The notes under the pieces: generated by a model | Told to the model about the DNA's origin: nothing | Database searches by the model: none | The model's input: only the letters and a program-made list of their open reading frames with translations | Origin: Gammaproteobacteria bacterium | GTDB taxonomy: Bacteria > Pseudomonadota > Gammaproteobacteria > Pseudomonadales > Oceanobacteraceae | Direction: 5' to 3' | DNA length: 50,951 bases | Assembly: GCA_013373125.1 (NCBI GenBank) | Contig: JABXIK010000113.1 | Coordinates: 1-50,951, forward strand | Shown here: piece by piece, positions 9,195 to 18,105 of the stretch | How positions within the stretch are numbered: the first letter of the stretch is position 1 | How the letters are laid out: every line of letters begins with the position of its first letter | Translations under genes and position numbers: made by a program

Positions 9195-9227
9195 ATAAAA
9201 ATCGTGGTATCGAATAAGGACACCAGT

Positions 9228-10103
9228 ATGCATGCCGTAACCCAACAGTTAATTGATCTGCTCAGTGTGAAGTTCCTCCATGAGGGCCCGCAAACCTATT
9301 TATACCGCGGTGAGTGTGAAGATTTAGGCTTTAAAAATCTGTTTGGTGGGCAAATCCTAGGGCAATCTTTAAACGCGGCCATGCAGGCTGCCCCAGAGGG
9401 TTTTCTACCGCATTCACTGCATGCGTACTTCCTATTACCAGGCCATGTGAACGGCCATGTGGACTATAAGGTAGAAGTGTTAAGGAAAGGTCGTAGCTTT
9501 GCCTCACTGCGTGTGGATGCCATTCAAGACGGTAAGATTATCCTTACGCAAAACACCAGTTTCCAAGTACCTGAAGCCGGATTTGAGCATCAAATGCCCA
9601 TGCCAGAGGTAAAAGGGCCGGATGGCATAATGTCTCAGCTGGAAATTACCCGTAAATTTGCGGACATGATTCCAGAGACTGTGCGTGATAAATACACCTC
9701 AGATAAACCCATTGAGAGCCGTCCGTTAAACCCGGTTAATATCTTTATGCCAGATAAGCGCGATCCACAAAAAGACGTGTGGTTTAAGCCCATTAACGAT
9801 TGGGCTAAGCAAGATGTGGCACTGCATTACTCATTACTGGCTTACAGCTCTGACTTTCATTTAGTGGGTACCGCGTTACAGCCTCATGGGGTGTCATTCG
9901 CCACTAAAGGTATGCAGGTGGCCAGCTTGGATCATGCTATTTGGTTCCATCATCAGCCAAGAGTAGATGATTGGATGTTGTACAGTATGAGTAGTCCAGC
10001 TGCTTCAGGAGGTCGTGGTTTGAATATCGGCCATATCTATCATCAAGACGGACAGTTAATGATGAGTGTGGCGCAAGAAGGGCTGATGCGTCAGAAACCT
10101 TAA
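9228..10103 (+). CDS. tesB: acyl-CoA thioesterase II TesB
   Basis: A 291-residue double-hotdog thioesterase that hydrolyses medium and long-chain acyl-CoA to free fatty acid and CoA. Conserved blocks are GGQILGQSLNAA near the start and LDHAIWFH. By alignment from memory to E. coli TesB (D204, T228, Q278), the catalytic set is D209, S233 and Q283; a Ser replaces the Thr. The frame is open from 9183, but the ATG at 9228 has AAGGA upstream and matches the family N-terminus. A PsrA-type dyad and a tandem repeat lie upstream. A hairpin follows the stop. Confidence 0.95.
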   Translation: MHAVTQQLIDLLSVKFLHEGPQTYLYRGECEDLGFKNLFGGQILGQSLNAAMQAAPEGFLPHSLHAYFLLPGHVNGHVDYKVEVLRKGRSFASLRVDAIQDGKIILTQNTSFQVPEAGFEHQMPMPEVKGPDGIMSQLEITRKFADMIPETVRDKYTSDKPIESRPLNPVNIFMPDKRDPQKDVWFKPINDWAKQDVALHYSLLAYSSDFHLVGTALQPHGVSFATKGMQVASLDHAIWFHHQPRVDDWMLYSMSSPAASGGRGLNIGHIYHQDGQLMMSVAQEGLMRQKP

Positions 10104-10128
10104 TTGTTTGGATAAAACATTAGCAAAA

Positions 10129-10148
10129 GCCGCTCGAAATAGAGCGGC
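10129..10148. terminator. hairpin between convergent genes
   Basis: GCCGCTC (10129-10135) pairs with GAGCGGC (10142-10148) around a 6-nt loop, directly after tesB and 1 bp before the stop of the minus-strand gene at 10150. A-rich sequence precedes it on the plus strand, so it reads best as a terminator for the minus-strand gene, possibly shared. Confidence 0.5.
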
Positions 10149-10149
10149 G

Positions 10150-10416
10150 TTAATCCTGTAGAAAAATATTTCTTTCGGCTTTTTTCTTTGCCGTTTCTTC
10201 TTCTTTTTTGTAATTGTGATATTCCTGAAACTGCTTACGCTGCTCAAAGAACTTTTGGGTGCTTTCGATACTTTGATCCGTATTAAAGTGATAGATCAAA
10301 CCCAATACAGTTAAAAGCAGTATTACGCCTAAAAACTTAAGCAACGATCTGGTTGAGCTGCTGAGCTTTTGATAGCGAGACCTGAGCCCATCTGATGCAG
10401 TTGACGATTTAGACAT
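10150..10416 (-). CDS. small single-pass membrane protein with coiled-coil tail
   Basis: An 88-residue protein: a polar Ser-rich N-terminus (1-24), one membrane helix (FLGVILLLTVLGLIYHF, about 27-43), then a charged helix (STQKFFEQRKQFQEYHN and KKEEETAKKKAE) likely to form a coiled coil. There is no signal cleavage site. No family is recognised. The gene converges on tesB, and its 3' end abuts a terminator hairpin, which supports it as a real unit. Confidence 0.6.
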   Translation of the reverse strand: MSKSSTASDGLRSRYQKLSSSTRSLLKFLGVILLLTVLGLIYHFNTDQSIESTQKFFEQRKQFQEYHNYKKEEETAKKKAERNIFLQD

Positions 10417-10782
10417 AACCCATCCCTGTTAGCACGTATATACAGCCTAGCAGAGAACCCAGGGTTCGGCCCAAAATCAAAGGAGGGGAGCGGTGTTTTA
10501 AGGTGGCGATGCCGAGCCTTGCAGGCCATTTCAGCTTCGCTGACGGTTGCATCGCGCGAATCACAATTAACTGACTTGGGCCTAAGCTTGCTGTTTTTGG
10601 GACAGTGGGCAAAGGAATGACAAGCCAGAGGCCATATTAAGATATGACGTTTTTTCCAGCGCCTAACACCTGCATCGCTCCCCTTACTCATCCTGTTTAG
10701 CCATCAGCCAAACACACGGTTTACGATATGGCGCGTTTTATGATGAGGGTCAGATGTGGCCACTGTTGTCTATTAAACATAT
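10417..10782. other. 366-bp gene-free region
   Basis: No credible gene is visible here. Overlapping frames on the minus strand (10329-10691 and 10409-10612) have unusual composition and no start signals. The stretch contains a possible mobile element with inverted ends (10484-10684), a small hairpin TCAGC-TTC-GCTGA (10531-10543), and an imperfect dyad GTTTAGC/GCCAAAC (10694-10712). Confidence 0.5.
10484..10684. repeat. possible MITE-like or genome-repeat element with 12-bp inverted ends
   Basis: AGGGGAGCGGTG at 10484-10495 and CATCGCTCCCCT at 10673-10684 are inverted repeats matching at 11 of 12 positions and bounding 201 bp. The interior is non-coding, looks richer in GC than the flanks and contains a small hairpin. 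No target-site duplication is visible. This could be a non-autonomous element or a dispersed genomic repeat; one copy in the window cannot decide. Confidence 0.35.
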
Positions 10783-13161
10783 ATGCCCGTGCCGACTTTT
10801 TCAATGCTGCTAAGCTTAAAAAATGGGAATGTTGGATGCAGACGTTTGAAATACCTTTTTCTTATTTTAAGCCTGTTATATCACGGGTGCTCATGGGGAA
10901 CAGAGCAGAGTCTACCGGGCTTAACCACCTCTAAAATGTACTATTGGGTCGAGCCCGCCACTCACACTTACAGTGTCGAAGAAGTGCTGGAAGAAGCTCA
11001 ATGGCAAGATATCGAGGGAGAACTGAATTTTGGTTACTCCAACGACACAATCTGGGTGATGCAAAATATTCAAACCTACCGCAAAGGGGACTGGGTCGCA
11101 CAGATCCCATATCCCTTATTGGATTACCTAGATGTTTACCTCTACAAAGGGGATCTACTCATTGAAAGCCTGCATTCTGGGGATGCGCGTAATTATGATC
11201 AACGCATTGTCAAAGTGCCGGATTTTGTGCTGGGTATGAGCAGTAACGAGCCAGCACATTATCGCTTGGTGGCACGCATCGAAACCCAAGGCACCATGAT
11301 GCTGCCATTAAAGTGGTGGATTGAGCTGGATTACGCTGAGCACCTAGTGGTCGAACAAACCATTTACGGTGCGTACTACGGCATTCTCCTAGTTATGGCG
11401 TTTTATCATTTATTTATCTATTTGGTCATTCGTGAAAAAGGCTATTTGTATTATGTGCTGACTGTATCTGCCTTTTTACTATTGCAGTTGTGTTTTGATG
11501 GTCGTGGGTTTTCTTGGTTATGGCCTAATACTCCGGAGATAAATCACTTTAGTTTTCCATTGGCCTATTGCTTGTATCAGTTAGCGGTCATGACCTTCAT
11601 GTCGCATTTTTTACAACTTAAAACCACCAGTCGAAAGCTCTACAAATATTTTTTTGTATTGCGTAGCCTAGTGGGCATAAATGTCCTTGGGCTGTTTATT
11701 CTAGATTACAGTACCGTCACACCGATCATAGTGTTGACCGGTATTTTGGCTATCACATCCGGTTTATTTTCTGGTGGGTACCTTTGGTACAAAGGCTTCA
11801 CTCCTGCGCGTTATTTCACTTGTGCATGGGCGGTATTTTTGATCGGTATTTTATTACTGAATTTCCGCGGTTTGGGCATAGGGGAAACCAATTGGATTAG
11901 CATGTACGGGTATTTATTTGGCTCCATGTTAGAAGTGCTGTTCTTGGCCTTCTCATTGGCCGATCGCATTACTTCTTCAAATAAACAACGTCGTAAAGCT
12001 GAAAAAGAATTAATCAAAAGTAAGGATGATCACTTACTTGCATTACAGCGTTATCAAAATCTTTATGAAAATGCCCCCATTGGTAATTTCCAATCCAATC
12101 AATTTTATAATTTAACCAGTGTGAATCGCGCGTGTGCGCGAATTTTTGGCTTTGAACATCGCCAAGACATGTTGGATAAAGTGAAAGATATCCGTGAATA
12201 CTTGCGCTCAAGTTTTGATGATTTTCAATTCATGGTGCGACAGGCCCGTAAAAATGGATACAGCAACGATAATGAACTGCTTATTAAAAATGCGAATGGT
12301 GAAGAGCGTTGGATCAGCATCAGTTTGCGTTATTTTCATTCGGCGAAAGAATCCGGCTTTGAAGGCACAGTACAAGATATAACTGGACGTAAACTGGCTG
12401 AAAAACTGCAAGCGGAGCTAGATCAAGAACGCTTGAATATCATGGAGCAGTTTTCACTGGGTATCGCCAAAGAAATTAACATGCCATTAGGCAGTAACGT
12501 GGCGACCACATCGTTTATTCGTGAAGGGCTTACTGATATAGAACAGCAACAACAGCTAAAAGAGGTCACCATTTCGGATTACGAAAAATTTGTCGCGCTG
12601 GTCAGTCAGTCGTTGAATTTAATCGCCAATAATCAAAAACGTATTACCAAGGTGGTGAAACGTTTCCGTGAGGTTTCCACTTGGCACTTAGGATTGAAAG
12701 CCAGTCATATCGTGCTGGTGGATCTCATTGAGAATGTAGTGAATGCGCAACGTTGGCGTATGGCAGGATGGCGAGTAGATGTGCAGTGTGATCCGACTAT
12801 TCAGGTTTACACGTTTAAATCCGCCATGAATGCCATATTAGAGCAACTGATTGATAATGCGTTAAATCACAGCCATGCCGATGATGGGCAAACGCCGATC
12901 ATCACCATCAGTGTGAAAGATGAAAATAAAGACACCATTTCCATTAATGTGACGGATAACGGCATCGGCATTAAAAAGGAATGGGTGAAAAATTTATGTA
13001 AACCTTTCTTTACCAGTAAAAAAGGTCCAGATGGTCACATAGGTCTGGGTCTGTACATGGTGTACAACCTTGTGTGTCAGGCGTTGAAAGGGCGTTTGTT
13101 TTTTCCTATCAAAGGGCAAGGCTTTAGTATTCAGATTGTGATACCTAAAAAACTGGAATAA
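10783..13161 (+). CDS. 7TMR-DISM sensor kinase with PAS domain; phospho-acceptor His replaced by Lys
   Basis: A protein of up to 792 residues: signal peptide, periplasmic 7TMR-DISMED2-like domain (about 50-175), seven membrane helices (about 190-400), PAS domain (about 430-545, starting YQNLYENAPIGNF), then a kinase core. The ATPase lobe is complete: N box LIDNALNHS, G1 DNGIGI, F box KPFFTSK, G2 GLGLYM. The H box reads GIAKEINMPLG where relatives have GVAHEIN-PLG: residue 563 (AAA at 12469-12471) is Lys, so the normal phosphate acceptor is absent. The start is uncertain; TTG at 10846 would give a cleaner signal peptide (MKYLFLILSLL). No response regulator lies nearby. Confidence 0.88.
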   Translation: MPVPTFSMLLSLKNGNVGCRRLKYLFLILSLLYHGCSWGTEQSLPGLTTSKMYYWVEPATHTYSVEEVLEEAQWQDIEGELNFGYSNDTIWVMQNIQTYRKGDWVAQIPYPLLDYLDVYLYKGDLLIESLHSGDARNYDQRIVKVPDFVLGMSSNEPAHYRLVARIETQGTMMLPLKWWIELDYAEHLVVEQTIYGAYYGILLVMAFYHLFIYLVIREKGYLYYVLTVSAFLLLQLCFDGRGFSWLWPNTPEINHFSFPLAYCLYQLAVMTFMSHFLQLKTTSRKLYKYFFVLRSLVGINVLGLFILDYSTVTPIIVLTGILAITSGLFSGGYLWYKGFTPARYFTCAWAVFLIGILLLNFRGLGIGETNWISMYGYLFGSMLEVLFLAFSLADRITSSNKQRRKAEKELIKSKDDHLLALQRYQNLYENAPIGNFQSNQFYNLTSVNRACARIFGFEHRQDMLDKVKDIREYLRSSFDDFQFMVRQARKNGYSNDNELLIKNANGEERWISISLRYFHSAKESGFEGTVQDITGRKLAEKLQAELDQERLNIMEQFSLGIAKEINMPLGSNVATTSFIREGLTDIEQQQQLKEVTISDYEKFVALVSQSLNLIANNQKRITKVVKRFREVSTWHLGLKASHIVLVDLIENVVNAQRWRMAGWRVDVQCDPTIQVYTFKSAMNAILEQLIDNALNHSHADDGQTPIITISVKDENKDTISINVTDNGIGIKKEWVKNLCKPFFTSKKGPDGHIGLGLYMVYNLVCQALKGRLFFPIKGQGFSIQIVIPKKLE

Positions 13162-13246
13162 GTGTTGAACTTGGCCAAATTTCAAATTGACCCTTTTCGC
13201 CACCACCTGCATTCTTAGCCACAATAATCATAATAAAGGAATGCCC

Positions 13247-13600
13247 ATGTTTCGTTTGCTCACCTTAGGCTGTTTAACACTGGCTCTCACCGCTTGTGAT
13301 CAAGGCCCTAGCATGCAAGAAAAACTCGCTACCGCACAAAGCTTGCAGCCATCAGATCCAGAATTAAATGAGATTTATCAGCGCAGCTGTCGTAACTGTC
13401 ACACCCTAGAAAGTACAGGGGCTCCGCTCACTGGTGACGTACATGCTTGGTCACTTCGATTAGAAAAAGGCCAAGACGTCTTGTTAGAAAACGTGGTTAG
13501 CGGTTTTGCCGGCATGCCGCCATTTGGATTGTGCATGGACTGTAATGTCACCCAATTCAACGGCCTCATTGAATTCATGGCCCAAATACAACAACAATAA
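13247..13600 (+). CDS. c5-like monohaem cytochrome c lipoprotein
   Basis: A 117-residue lipoprotein with signal sequence and lipobox LTAC (lipidated C17). It has one haem-binding motif CRNCH (48-52), followed by GAPLTGD and later GMPPFG, whose Met is a likely axial ligand. A second cysteine pair, CMDC, is typical of the cytochrome c5/c555 group. The ATG at 13247 is preceded by AAAGGA at good spacing. It is the first gene of a same-strand cluster with a Tat FAD oxidase and a Tat PLP-fold protein, and is probably the electron acceptor for the oxidase in the periplasm. Confidence 0.85.
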   Translation: MFRLLTLGCLTLALTACDQGPSMQEKLATAQSLQPSDPELNEIYQRSCRNCHTLESTGAPLTGDVHAWSLRLEKGQDVLLENVVSGFAGMPPFGLCMDCNVTQFNGLIEFMAQIQQQ

Positions 13601-13627
13601 AAATTCACAGATTCAAGTTTAAATATT

Positions 13628-14989
13628 ATGCAAACTCGTCGTACGTTCTTACAGCAACTAATGGGGGCGGCTGCGGTACTCGCTGCTCCTACCTCGGTTC
13701 TTGCCAGTGGCTCTGCCGCACTGCCTTGGCGTAACTGGTCAGGCTCGCAAGTGTGTTACCCAAATCAGCGCAGTGCACCTGCAAATTTGGCCGATCTACA
13801 AACCTTATTGCGAGAATCCTCAGGCATTATCCGTCCAGTGGGATCAGGCCACTCTTTTATGCCTTTGGTACCTACAGATGACACCATCGTATCTTTAAGC
13901 CGTTTAACTGGTTTAGTTAAAACCGATGCCGAAAAACAACAAGCGACTGTTTGGGCGGGAACGCGTTTAGGTGAATTGGGTGAGCCATTAGCGCAACAAG
14001 GTCAAGGCTTATTCAATATGCCGGACATTGACGAGCAAAGCCTGGCTGGAGCCATTGCCACAGCCACCCATGGCACAGGGCAAGATTTAACCTGTATGTC
14101 TAACTATGTGGCGGCGCTGCAATTGGTAACAGCCAATGGTGACATTATTGAATGTAGTGCCACGAAAAATGCGGACATTTTTAATGCAGCCCGTGTGAAT
14201 TTGGGCGCTTTGGGTATTGTGACTCAGGTGACACTGCAAAACCGTGGTTTATATAAGTTAAAGCGTGAAACCACTTGGATGCCCATCGAGGAAATTTTAG
14301 AAAACGCCGAAACCCTTGCCAGTAATAATCGCAACTTCGAGTTTTACTTTATTCCGTTTACTGGCATGGGCTTTATCGATGTACAAAACATCACAGATGA
14401 GCCGGTGACTGCCACAGATAAACTGGATCAAAACGATGGCGCAGAAGATTTAAAAACCGCACGGGATTTGCTTAGCTGGAGTCCGAAGCTGCGTGAACTC
14501 GTTTTAGGCACGTATATGAAAACCTTGCCGAAAGAAGTGACCGTCGCCAACAGTTGGCAGAATTACGCTAGCGAGCGCAACGTGCGCTTTAACGAGATGG
14601 AATATCACTTACCCCGAGAAAATGTATTGCCAGCGTTTAAAGAAATTCGTGAAATGGTGGAAACCCAATTCCCAGAAGTATTCTTCCCATTCGAAGTGCG
14701 CTTTATTAAAAGTGATGAGATTTGGTTAAGCCCATTTAATGGGCGAGAGACCGCATCGATTGCTGTACACAGATTCCATCAAGAAGATTATCACGCCATG
14801 TTTGCCGCCATTGAACCCATTATGCAGAAGTATCATGGTCGTCCACACTGGGGCAAATTAAACACCATGAAGGCACCACAATTCGCTGAACATTATGCCC
14901 ATTGGAATGACTTTAAAAACGTTCGACAACAGTTGGACCCGCAAGGTCGTTTCTTGAATCCTTACTTAGCCTCCATTTTCCAAAAATAA
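13628..14989 (+). CDS. Tat-exported FAD-dependent oxidase, sugar-lactone oxidase family
   Basis: A 453-residue protein with a twin-arginine signal (TRRTFLQQ, residues 3-10, then a hydrophobic stretch to VLASG). The FAD-binding domain shows RPVGSGHSF (69-77), where H75 matches the residue that bonds FAD covalently in gulono- and arabinono-lactone oxidases, and ATHGTG. The C-terminal HWGKLN motif is typical of the D-arabinono-1,4-lactone oxidase domain. It likely oxidises a sugar, lactone or alditol in the periplasm and could pass electrons to the cytochrome lipoprotein encoded 27 bp upstream. The substrate is unknown. The next gene follows after 13 bp. Confidence 0.88.
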   Translation: MQTRRTFLQQLMGAAAVLAAPTSVLASGSAALPWRNWSGSQVCYPNQRSAPANLADLQTLLRESSGIIRPVGSGHSFMPLVPTDDTIVSLSRLTGLVKTDAEKQQATVWAGTRLGELGEPLAQQGQGLFNMPDIDEQSLAGAIATATHGTGQDLTCMSNYVAALQLVTANGDIIECSATKNADIFNAARVNLGALGIVTQVTLQNRGLYKLKRETTWMPIEEILENAETLASNNRNFEFYFIPFTGMGFIDVQNITDEPVTATDKLDQNDGAEDLKTARDLLSWSPKLRELVLGTYMKTLPKEVTVANSWQNYASERNVRFNEMEYHLPRENVLPAFKEIREMVETQFPEVFFPFEVRFIKSDEIWLSPFNGRETASIAVHRFHQEDYHAMFAAIEPIMQKYHGRPHWGKLNTMKAPQFAEHYAHWNDFKNVRQQLDPQGRFLNPYLASIFQK

Positions 14990-15002
14990 AAACAGGTAGC
15001 GT

Positions 15003-16304
15003 ATGTCGGATCAAACAAAATCAGGATTATCACGTCGCACTTTAATTAAAGGCTCTCTTGCATTGGGCGCCGTGGGTGGTGTGGCGTGGTTACGTCCAGA
15101 AGACAAAGGAGCGAGTACCCATAACGAGTATTTCCAAGCCATGAGTCAGGCCCTCAAACAAAACGGCGTAGCCAAGCCGTCGCTGGTGGTGGATAAAACC
15201 GTTATGGCAAATAATATTCAAACTTTAACACGACATCTGAAAGATCGATTCGACTATCGTATTGTGGCCAAATCCCTACCGTCCATCCAAATGCTCAAGT
15301 GGACGATGGCGCAAGCTAAAACACAAAAACTCATGGTGTTTCATCAACCATTTTTAAGTGAAGTGGCTAAATACATTCCATCTGCCGATGTGCTCATGGG
15401 GAAGCCAATGCCCATTGCGGCTGTTAAGACTTTTTACGAGCAATTAGGGCAGGGCAATACTCAGTTTAATCCAAGCCAGCAACTGCAATGGTTGGTGGAC
15501 TCATCTGTGCGATTAAAGCAATACAGTATGTATGCTCAGCAACAAAAACGCAGCCTTCAAATTAATATTGAGTTAGATGTAGGTTTGCATCGTGGCGGTG
15601 TGAATAGTGATGATGAATTGGTGGCGATGCTGAATATGATTGAGCAAAACCCCAATTTGTCGTTATCGGGTTTCATGGGATATGAGCCTCACATTGGTAA
15701 AGTGCCAGGTGATCCTATCGCTCAGCGTGATGAAGCCATGGCTACCTATTCGCACTATATATCCTTGGCCGAAGCCACGCTTAATCGCAGTGTGCGCGAT
15801 TTGACTTTAAATGCCGCTGGTAGCCCCACATACCAATACTATAACGAAGAAAGCGCGGAGCACTGGCCCATGAATGAGCTCAGCTCTGGTTCGTGCTTGG
15901 TGAAACCATCAGACTTTGATTTGCCCACATTAACCGATCATAAGGCCGCTGCATTTATCGCAAGCCCAGTGCTCAAAGTGTTGGAGCAAACCGAAATTCC
16001 TGGCGTCTCCTTTTTAGGAGATTTAATGGCCATGTGGAATCAGAACTGGCAGAAAACGTTTTTTGCTTATGGTGGTTATTGGAAAGCGAATCCAGTTTCC
16101 CCGCAGGGTTTAACTTTAAATCCTGTGTATGGTCGCTCGAGTAATCAAGAGATGTACAACGGCAGTGCCACGGTGCAATTACAACAAGATGATTTTATCT
16201 TTTTAAGACCTACGCAATCGGAATCTGTGTTGCTGCAATTTGGCGATATATTGGTGTACGAGAATGGCCAGTTGAAATACACATGGCCTGTGATGCAGGG
16301 TTAA
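15003..16304 (+). CDS. Tat-exported PLP enzyme, alanine-racemase fold (D-threonine aldolase/D-serine dehydratase-like)
   Basis: A 433-residue protein with a twin-arginine signal (SRRTLIKG, 10-17) and a hydrophobic segment to about 29. It has an alanine-racemase-like barrel: VAKS with the probable PLP lysine K90, and IELDVGLHRGGV (189-200), a signature close to D-threonine aldolase/D-serine dehydratase relatives. In those enzymes a C-terminal His and Cys bind a metal (P-x-H-x-C pattern); here the matching region reads RPTQSESVLLQF, with neither. The reaction may therefore differ. Export of a folded PLP protein is unusual. Close spacing (13 bp) to the FAD oxidase implies a shared pathway. Confidence 0.75.
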   Translation: MSDQTKSGLSRRTLIKGSLALGAVGGVAWLRPEDKGASTHNEYFQAMSQALKQNGVAKPSLVVDKTVMANNIQTLTRHLKDRFDYRIVAKSLPSIQMLKWTMAQAKTQKLMVFHQPFLSEVAKYIPSADVLMGKPMPIAAVKTFYEQLGQGNTQFNPSQQLQWLVDSSVRLKQYSMYAQQQKRSLQINIELDVGLHRGGVNSDDELVAMLNMIEQNPNLSLSGFMGYEPHIGKVPGDPIAQRDEAMATYSHYISLAEATLNRSVRDLTLNAAGSPTYQYYNEESAEHWPMNELSSGSCLVKPSDFDLPTLTDHKAAAFIASPVLKVLEQTEIPGVSFLGDLMAMWNQNWQKTFFAYGGYWKANPVSPQGLTLNPVYGRSSNQEMYNGSATVQLQQDDFIFLRPTQSESVLLQFGDILVYENGQLKYTWPVMQG

Positions 16305-16358
16305 AAAATAACCGTAAACATGAACCCAATTAATTAAACGTAAAATTAAAAAGTAAAA

Positions 16359-16407
16359 GGTGGTACGCAAAGCTGTATTAACAGCCGCTAAATACCACCG
16401 GCTTTTT
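16359..16407 (+). terminator. nested-stem terminator
   Basis: Outer arms GGTGGTA (16359-16365) and TACCACC (16393-16399) enclose an inner hairpin GCTGT-ATTA-ACAGC (16372-16385), followed by GGCTTTTTT. It ends the cytochrome/oxidase/PLP-enzyme transcript and overlaps the 3' end of the convergent gene at 16388. Confidence 0.6.
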
Positions 16408-16741
16408 TAAGAGAATGGCTTTTAGGTTGAACATAACGCAAATCCGCTAAATGGCTTTTTAAATCTTGCCATAACACCAGAGCATCTTTGTTCTCATCAA
16501 TGTGACGGCGTAATAAAAATAACGCGGTCTCCACTTCTTCTGTGATGTTATCCCAATGTTTTAACTGGTAATGGCAAATGGCCAAGTACCCAGCGTACAT
16601 GGGATTGTTAAGGAAGTGCGTGTCCCAGTTGGACAGGTTTTTTAGGTAATACAAACACAGGGCATAGCGTTGACGCTTATAGTGCGAACGCGCCTGATAA
16701 GCATAAAACCGAGCAATCCATTTTTCTGCTGCTAACCACAT
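16388..16741 (-). CDS. TPR-like helical hypothetical protein
   Basis: A 117-residue, Trp/Tyr/Leu-rich helical protein (MWLAAEKWIARFYAYQ at the N-terminus; RYALCLYYLKNLSNW; MYAGYLAICHYQLKHW) with spacing like two or three TPR helices. The frame opens upstream with a TTG, but the ATG at 16741 has a strong GGAGG 8-9 bp upstream. There is no signal peptide or catalytic motif. Its function is probably protein-protein contact. It is isolated, convergent with the PLP-enzyme gene. Confidence 0.7.
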   Translation of the reverse strand: MWLAAEKWIARFYAYQARSHYKRQRYALCLYYLKNLSNWDTHFLNNPMYAGYLAICHYQLKHWDNITEEVETALFLLRRHIDENKDALVLWQDLKSHLADLRYVQPKSHSLKKAGGI

Positions 16742-16845
16742 AGAAACCCCCTCCAATTAACCTAAGTATAGTCAAGGCTTTCCATTTGGAAGGGGAAATT
16801 TATTAGATTTAGAAGTTATTAAAATCGCAAAACCATGTCTCTGGA

Positions 16846-18105
16846 TTAGCGACGGTAGCCCGCCATGACAGGGGTGAAGCTGAAGGTCAGGCCTGCGCTG
16901 TTGGCTCCTTCTTCAGCAGCAATTGCATAGCCGCCTATGGCCAATTCCCCAAGTTTAATGCCCGCAATACTCAGGTCAGGGTAGCGCATGGGGTATAGGT
17001 TTAGGCTCAATTGAGCAAACGGCTCATAGCTCAATGCCAGGCTGCCCAATAACGAGCCCTTTCTGTCCCAATATAGATTCACAGAGCGGTTATACAAATC
17101 AGCAATCTCACTGGCGGTAAAGTTTGTTCGGCGCTCTAAAGCTTCGACCTTTTCATGGGGGTGACTCACGGGTACATCCGTGGCCAACATGATGCTTAAA
17201 TGATCTCGATTAAGCTCATCTAACGGAAATGCCAAACCTAACCCTGTGGCTGGCATACCCGCAATGATGGCCAGTTGCGTTTGAGTATCAAAACCAAAAC
17301 GGGAGCGAAAATAATACTGTTCTGCTTGGTTAAAAATGGCCCCGTCTTGCACATCAATAATGGCCTGCCCGGGCCAGTAGTAATAACCCACATGTTCATT
17401 GCTGAGAAGTCCAGCCACACCGTCAAACGAAAACGCAATGATGCCGGCCACATTAAAATAAAAATCTGCCAGAGGATCTAAGCGTTGTTCCCAAGGAAGT
17501 TCATGCTCTACCACTTCGTTAGTGGTTTGTGCTGCAAGGGTCGTCAGGATGGCTTTGATCTTAGCCTCCATGATGGAGTCATCTTGAGCCAAATAATATT
17601 CCTGCAATTTACGCGACAGCATGCCTTCCCCTAAGAAATGCAGAAAATAGTTAGGCAGCCAAGCACCAGAAGGGTGAGCAAAGGGAATAAACTCTTTATC
17701 GAGTGATTCTTGCGTGCCACCGGATTCCTCAAATACATCACTTTGGTGACGCAAACTACTGCGCACATGATCCCAACCTGCACTGTAATCAATTTCATCT
17801 AATTGTGGTTGTGTGCCTAAACGCCCAGGCACCACCAAGCCCACATTCAGCATCACGTTTAATGGGCCAAATTGGGATTCGCTGCCGTAATCTTGTTCGA
17901 AATAAAAATAGTTTTGGTTACTAGAAGAGGGGGCACTGTTGTTTGGAGAGCCTAATTCTGGAAGCTCTGACGATTCATTGCTGGAGGATTCCTCTAATGC
18001 AGGTTCAGGATTTGCGGTTGGATTTGCATGAGTGGTGCTCGTATCTTCGGCACTCGCGGTCCATGCAATAAACAAGGTAGTGATGACAATAAACAACCGC
18101 AACAA
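16846..18105 (-). CDS. secreted or outer-membrane hypothetical protein, TTG start
   Basis: A 419-residue protein with a signal peptide (LFIVITTLFIAWTASAED) and a long Ser/Glu/Pro/Asn-rich linker (about 22-65). A large domain follows with many aromatic residues and alternating strands (for example LSLNLYPMRYPDLSIAGIKL and a GLTFSFTP-containing end), suggesting beta structure in the envelope. No family is recognised. No in-frame ATG precedes the signal peptide; TTG codons at 18105 or 18102 are the likely start. There is a 300-bp intergenic region upstream. Confidence 0.65.
   Translation of the reverse strand: MLRLFIVITTLFIAWTASAEDTSTTHANPTANPEPALEESSSNESSELPELGSPNNSAPSSSNQNYFYFEQDYGSESQFGPLNVMLNVGLVVPGRLGTQPQLDEIDYSAGWDHVRSSLRHQSDVFEESGGTQESLDKEFIPFAHPSGAWLPNYFLHFLGEGMLSRKLQEYYLAQDDSIMEAKIKAILTTLAAQTTNEVVEHELPWEQRLDPLADFYFNVAGIIAFSFDGVAGLLSNEHVGYYYWPGQAIIDVQDGAIFNQAEQYYFRSRFGFDTQTQLAIIAGMPATGLGLAFPLDELNRDHLSIMLATDVPVSHPHEKVEALERRTNFTASEIADLYNRSVNLYWDRKGSLLGSLALSYEPFAQLSLNLYPMRYPDLSIAGIKLGELAIGGYAIAAEEGANSAGLTFSFTPVMAGYRR

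Noticed and set aside
10329..10691. Minus-strand open frames of 120 and 67 residues in the gene-free region
   Set aside because: They overlap each other and the membrane-protein gene, have atypical Arg/His/Cys-rich composition, and no ribosome-binding site.
10660..10700. Integron attC site suggested by GCCTAAC
   Set aside because: Only one core site is present and no paired GTTRRRY/RYYYAAC arms at proper distance were found; a match of this length occurs by chance.
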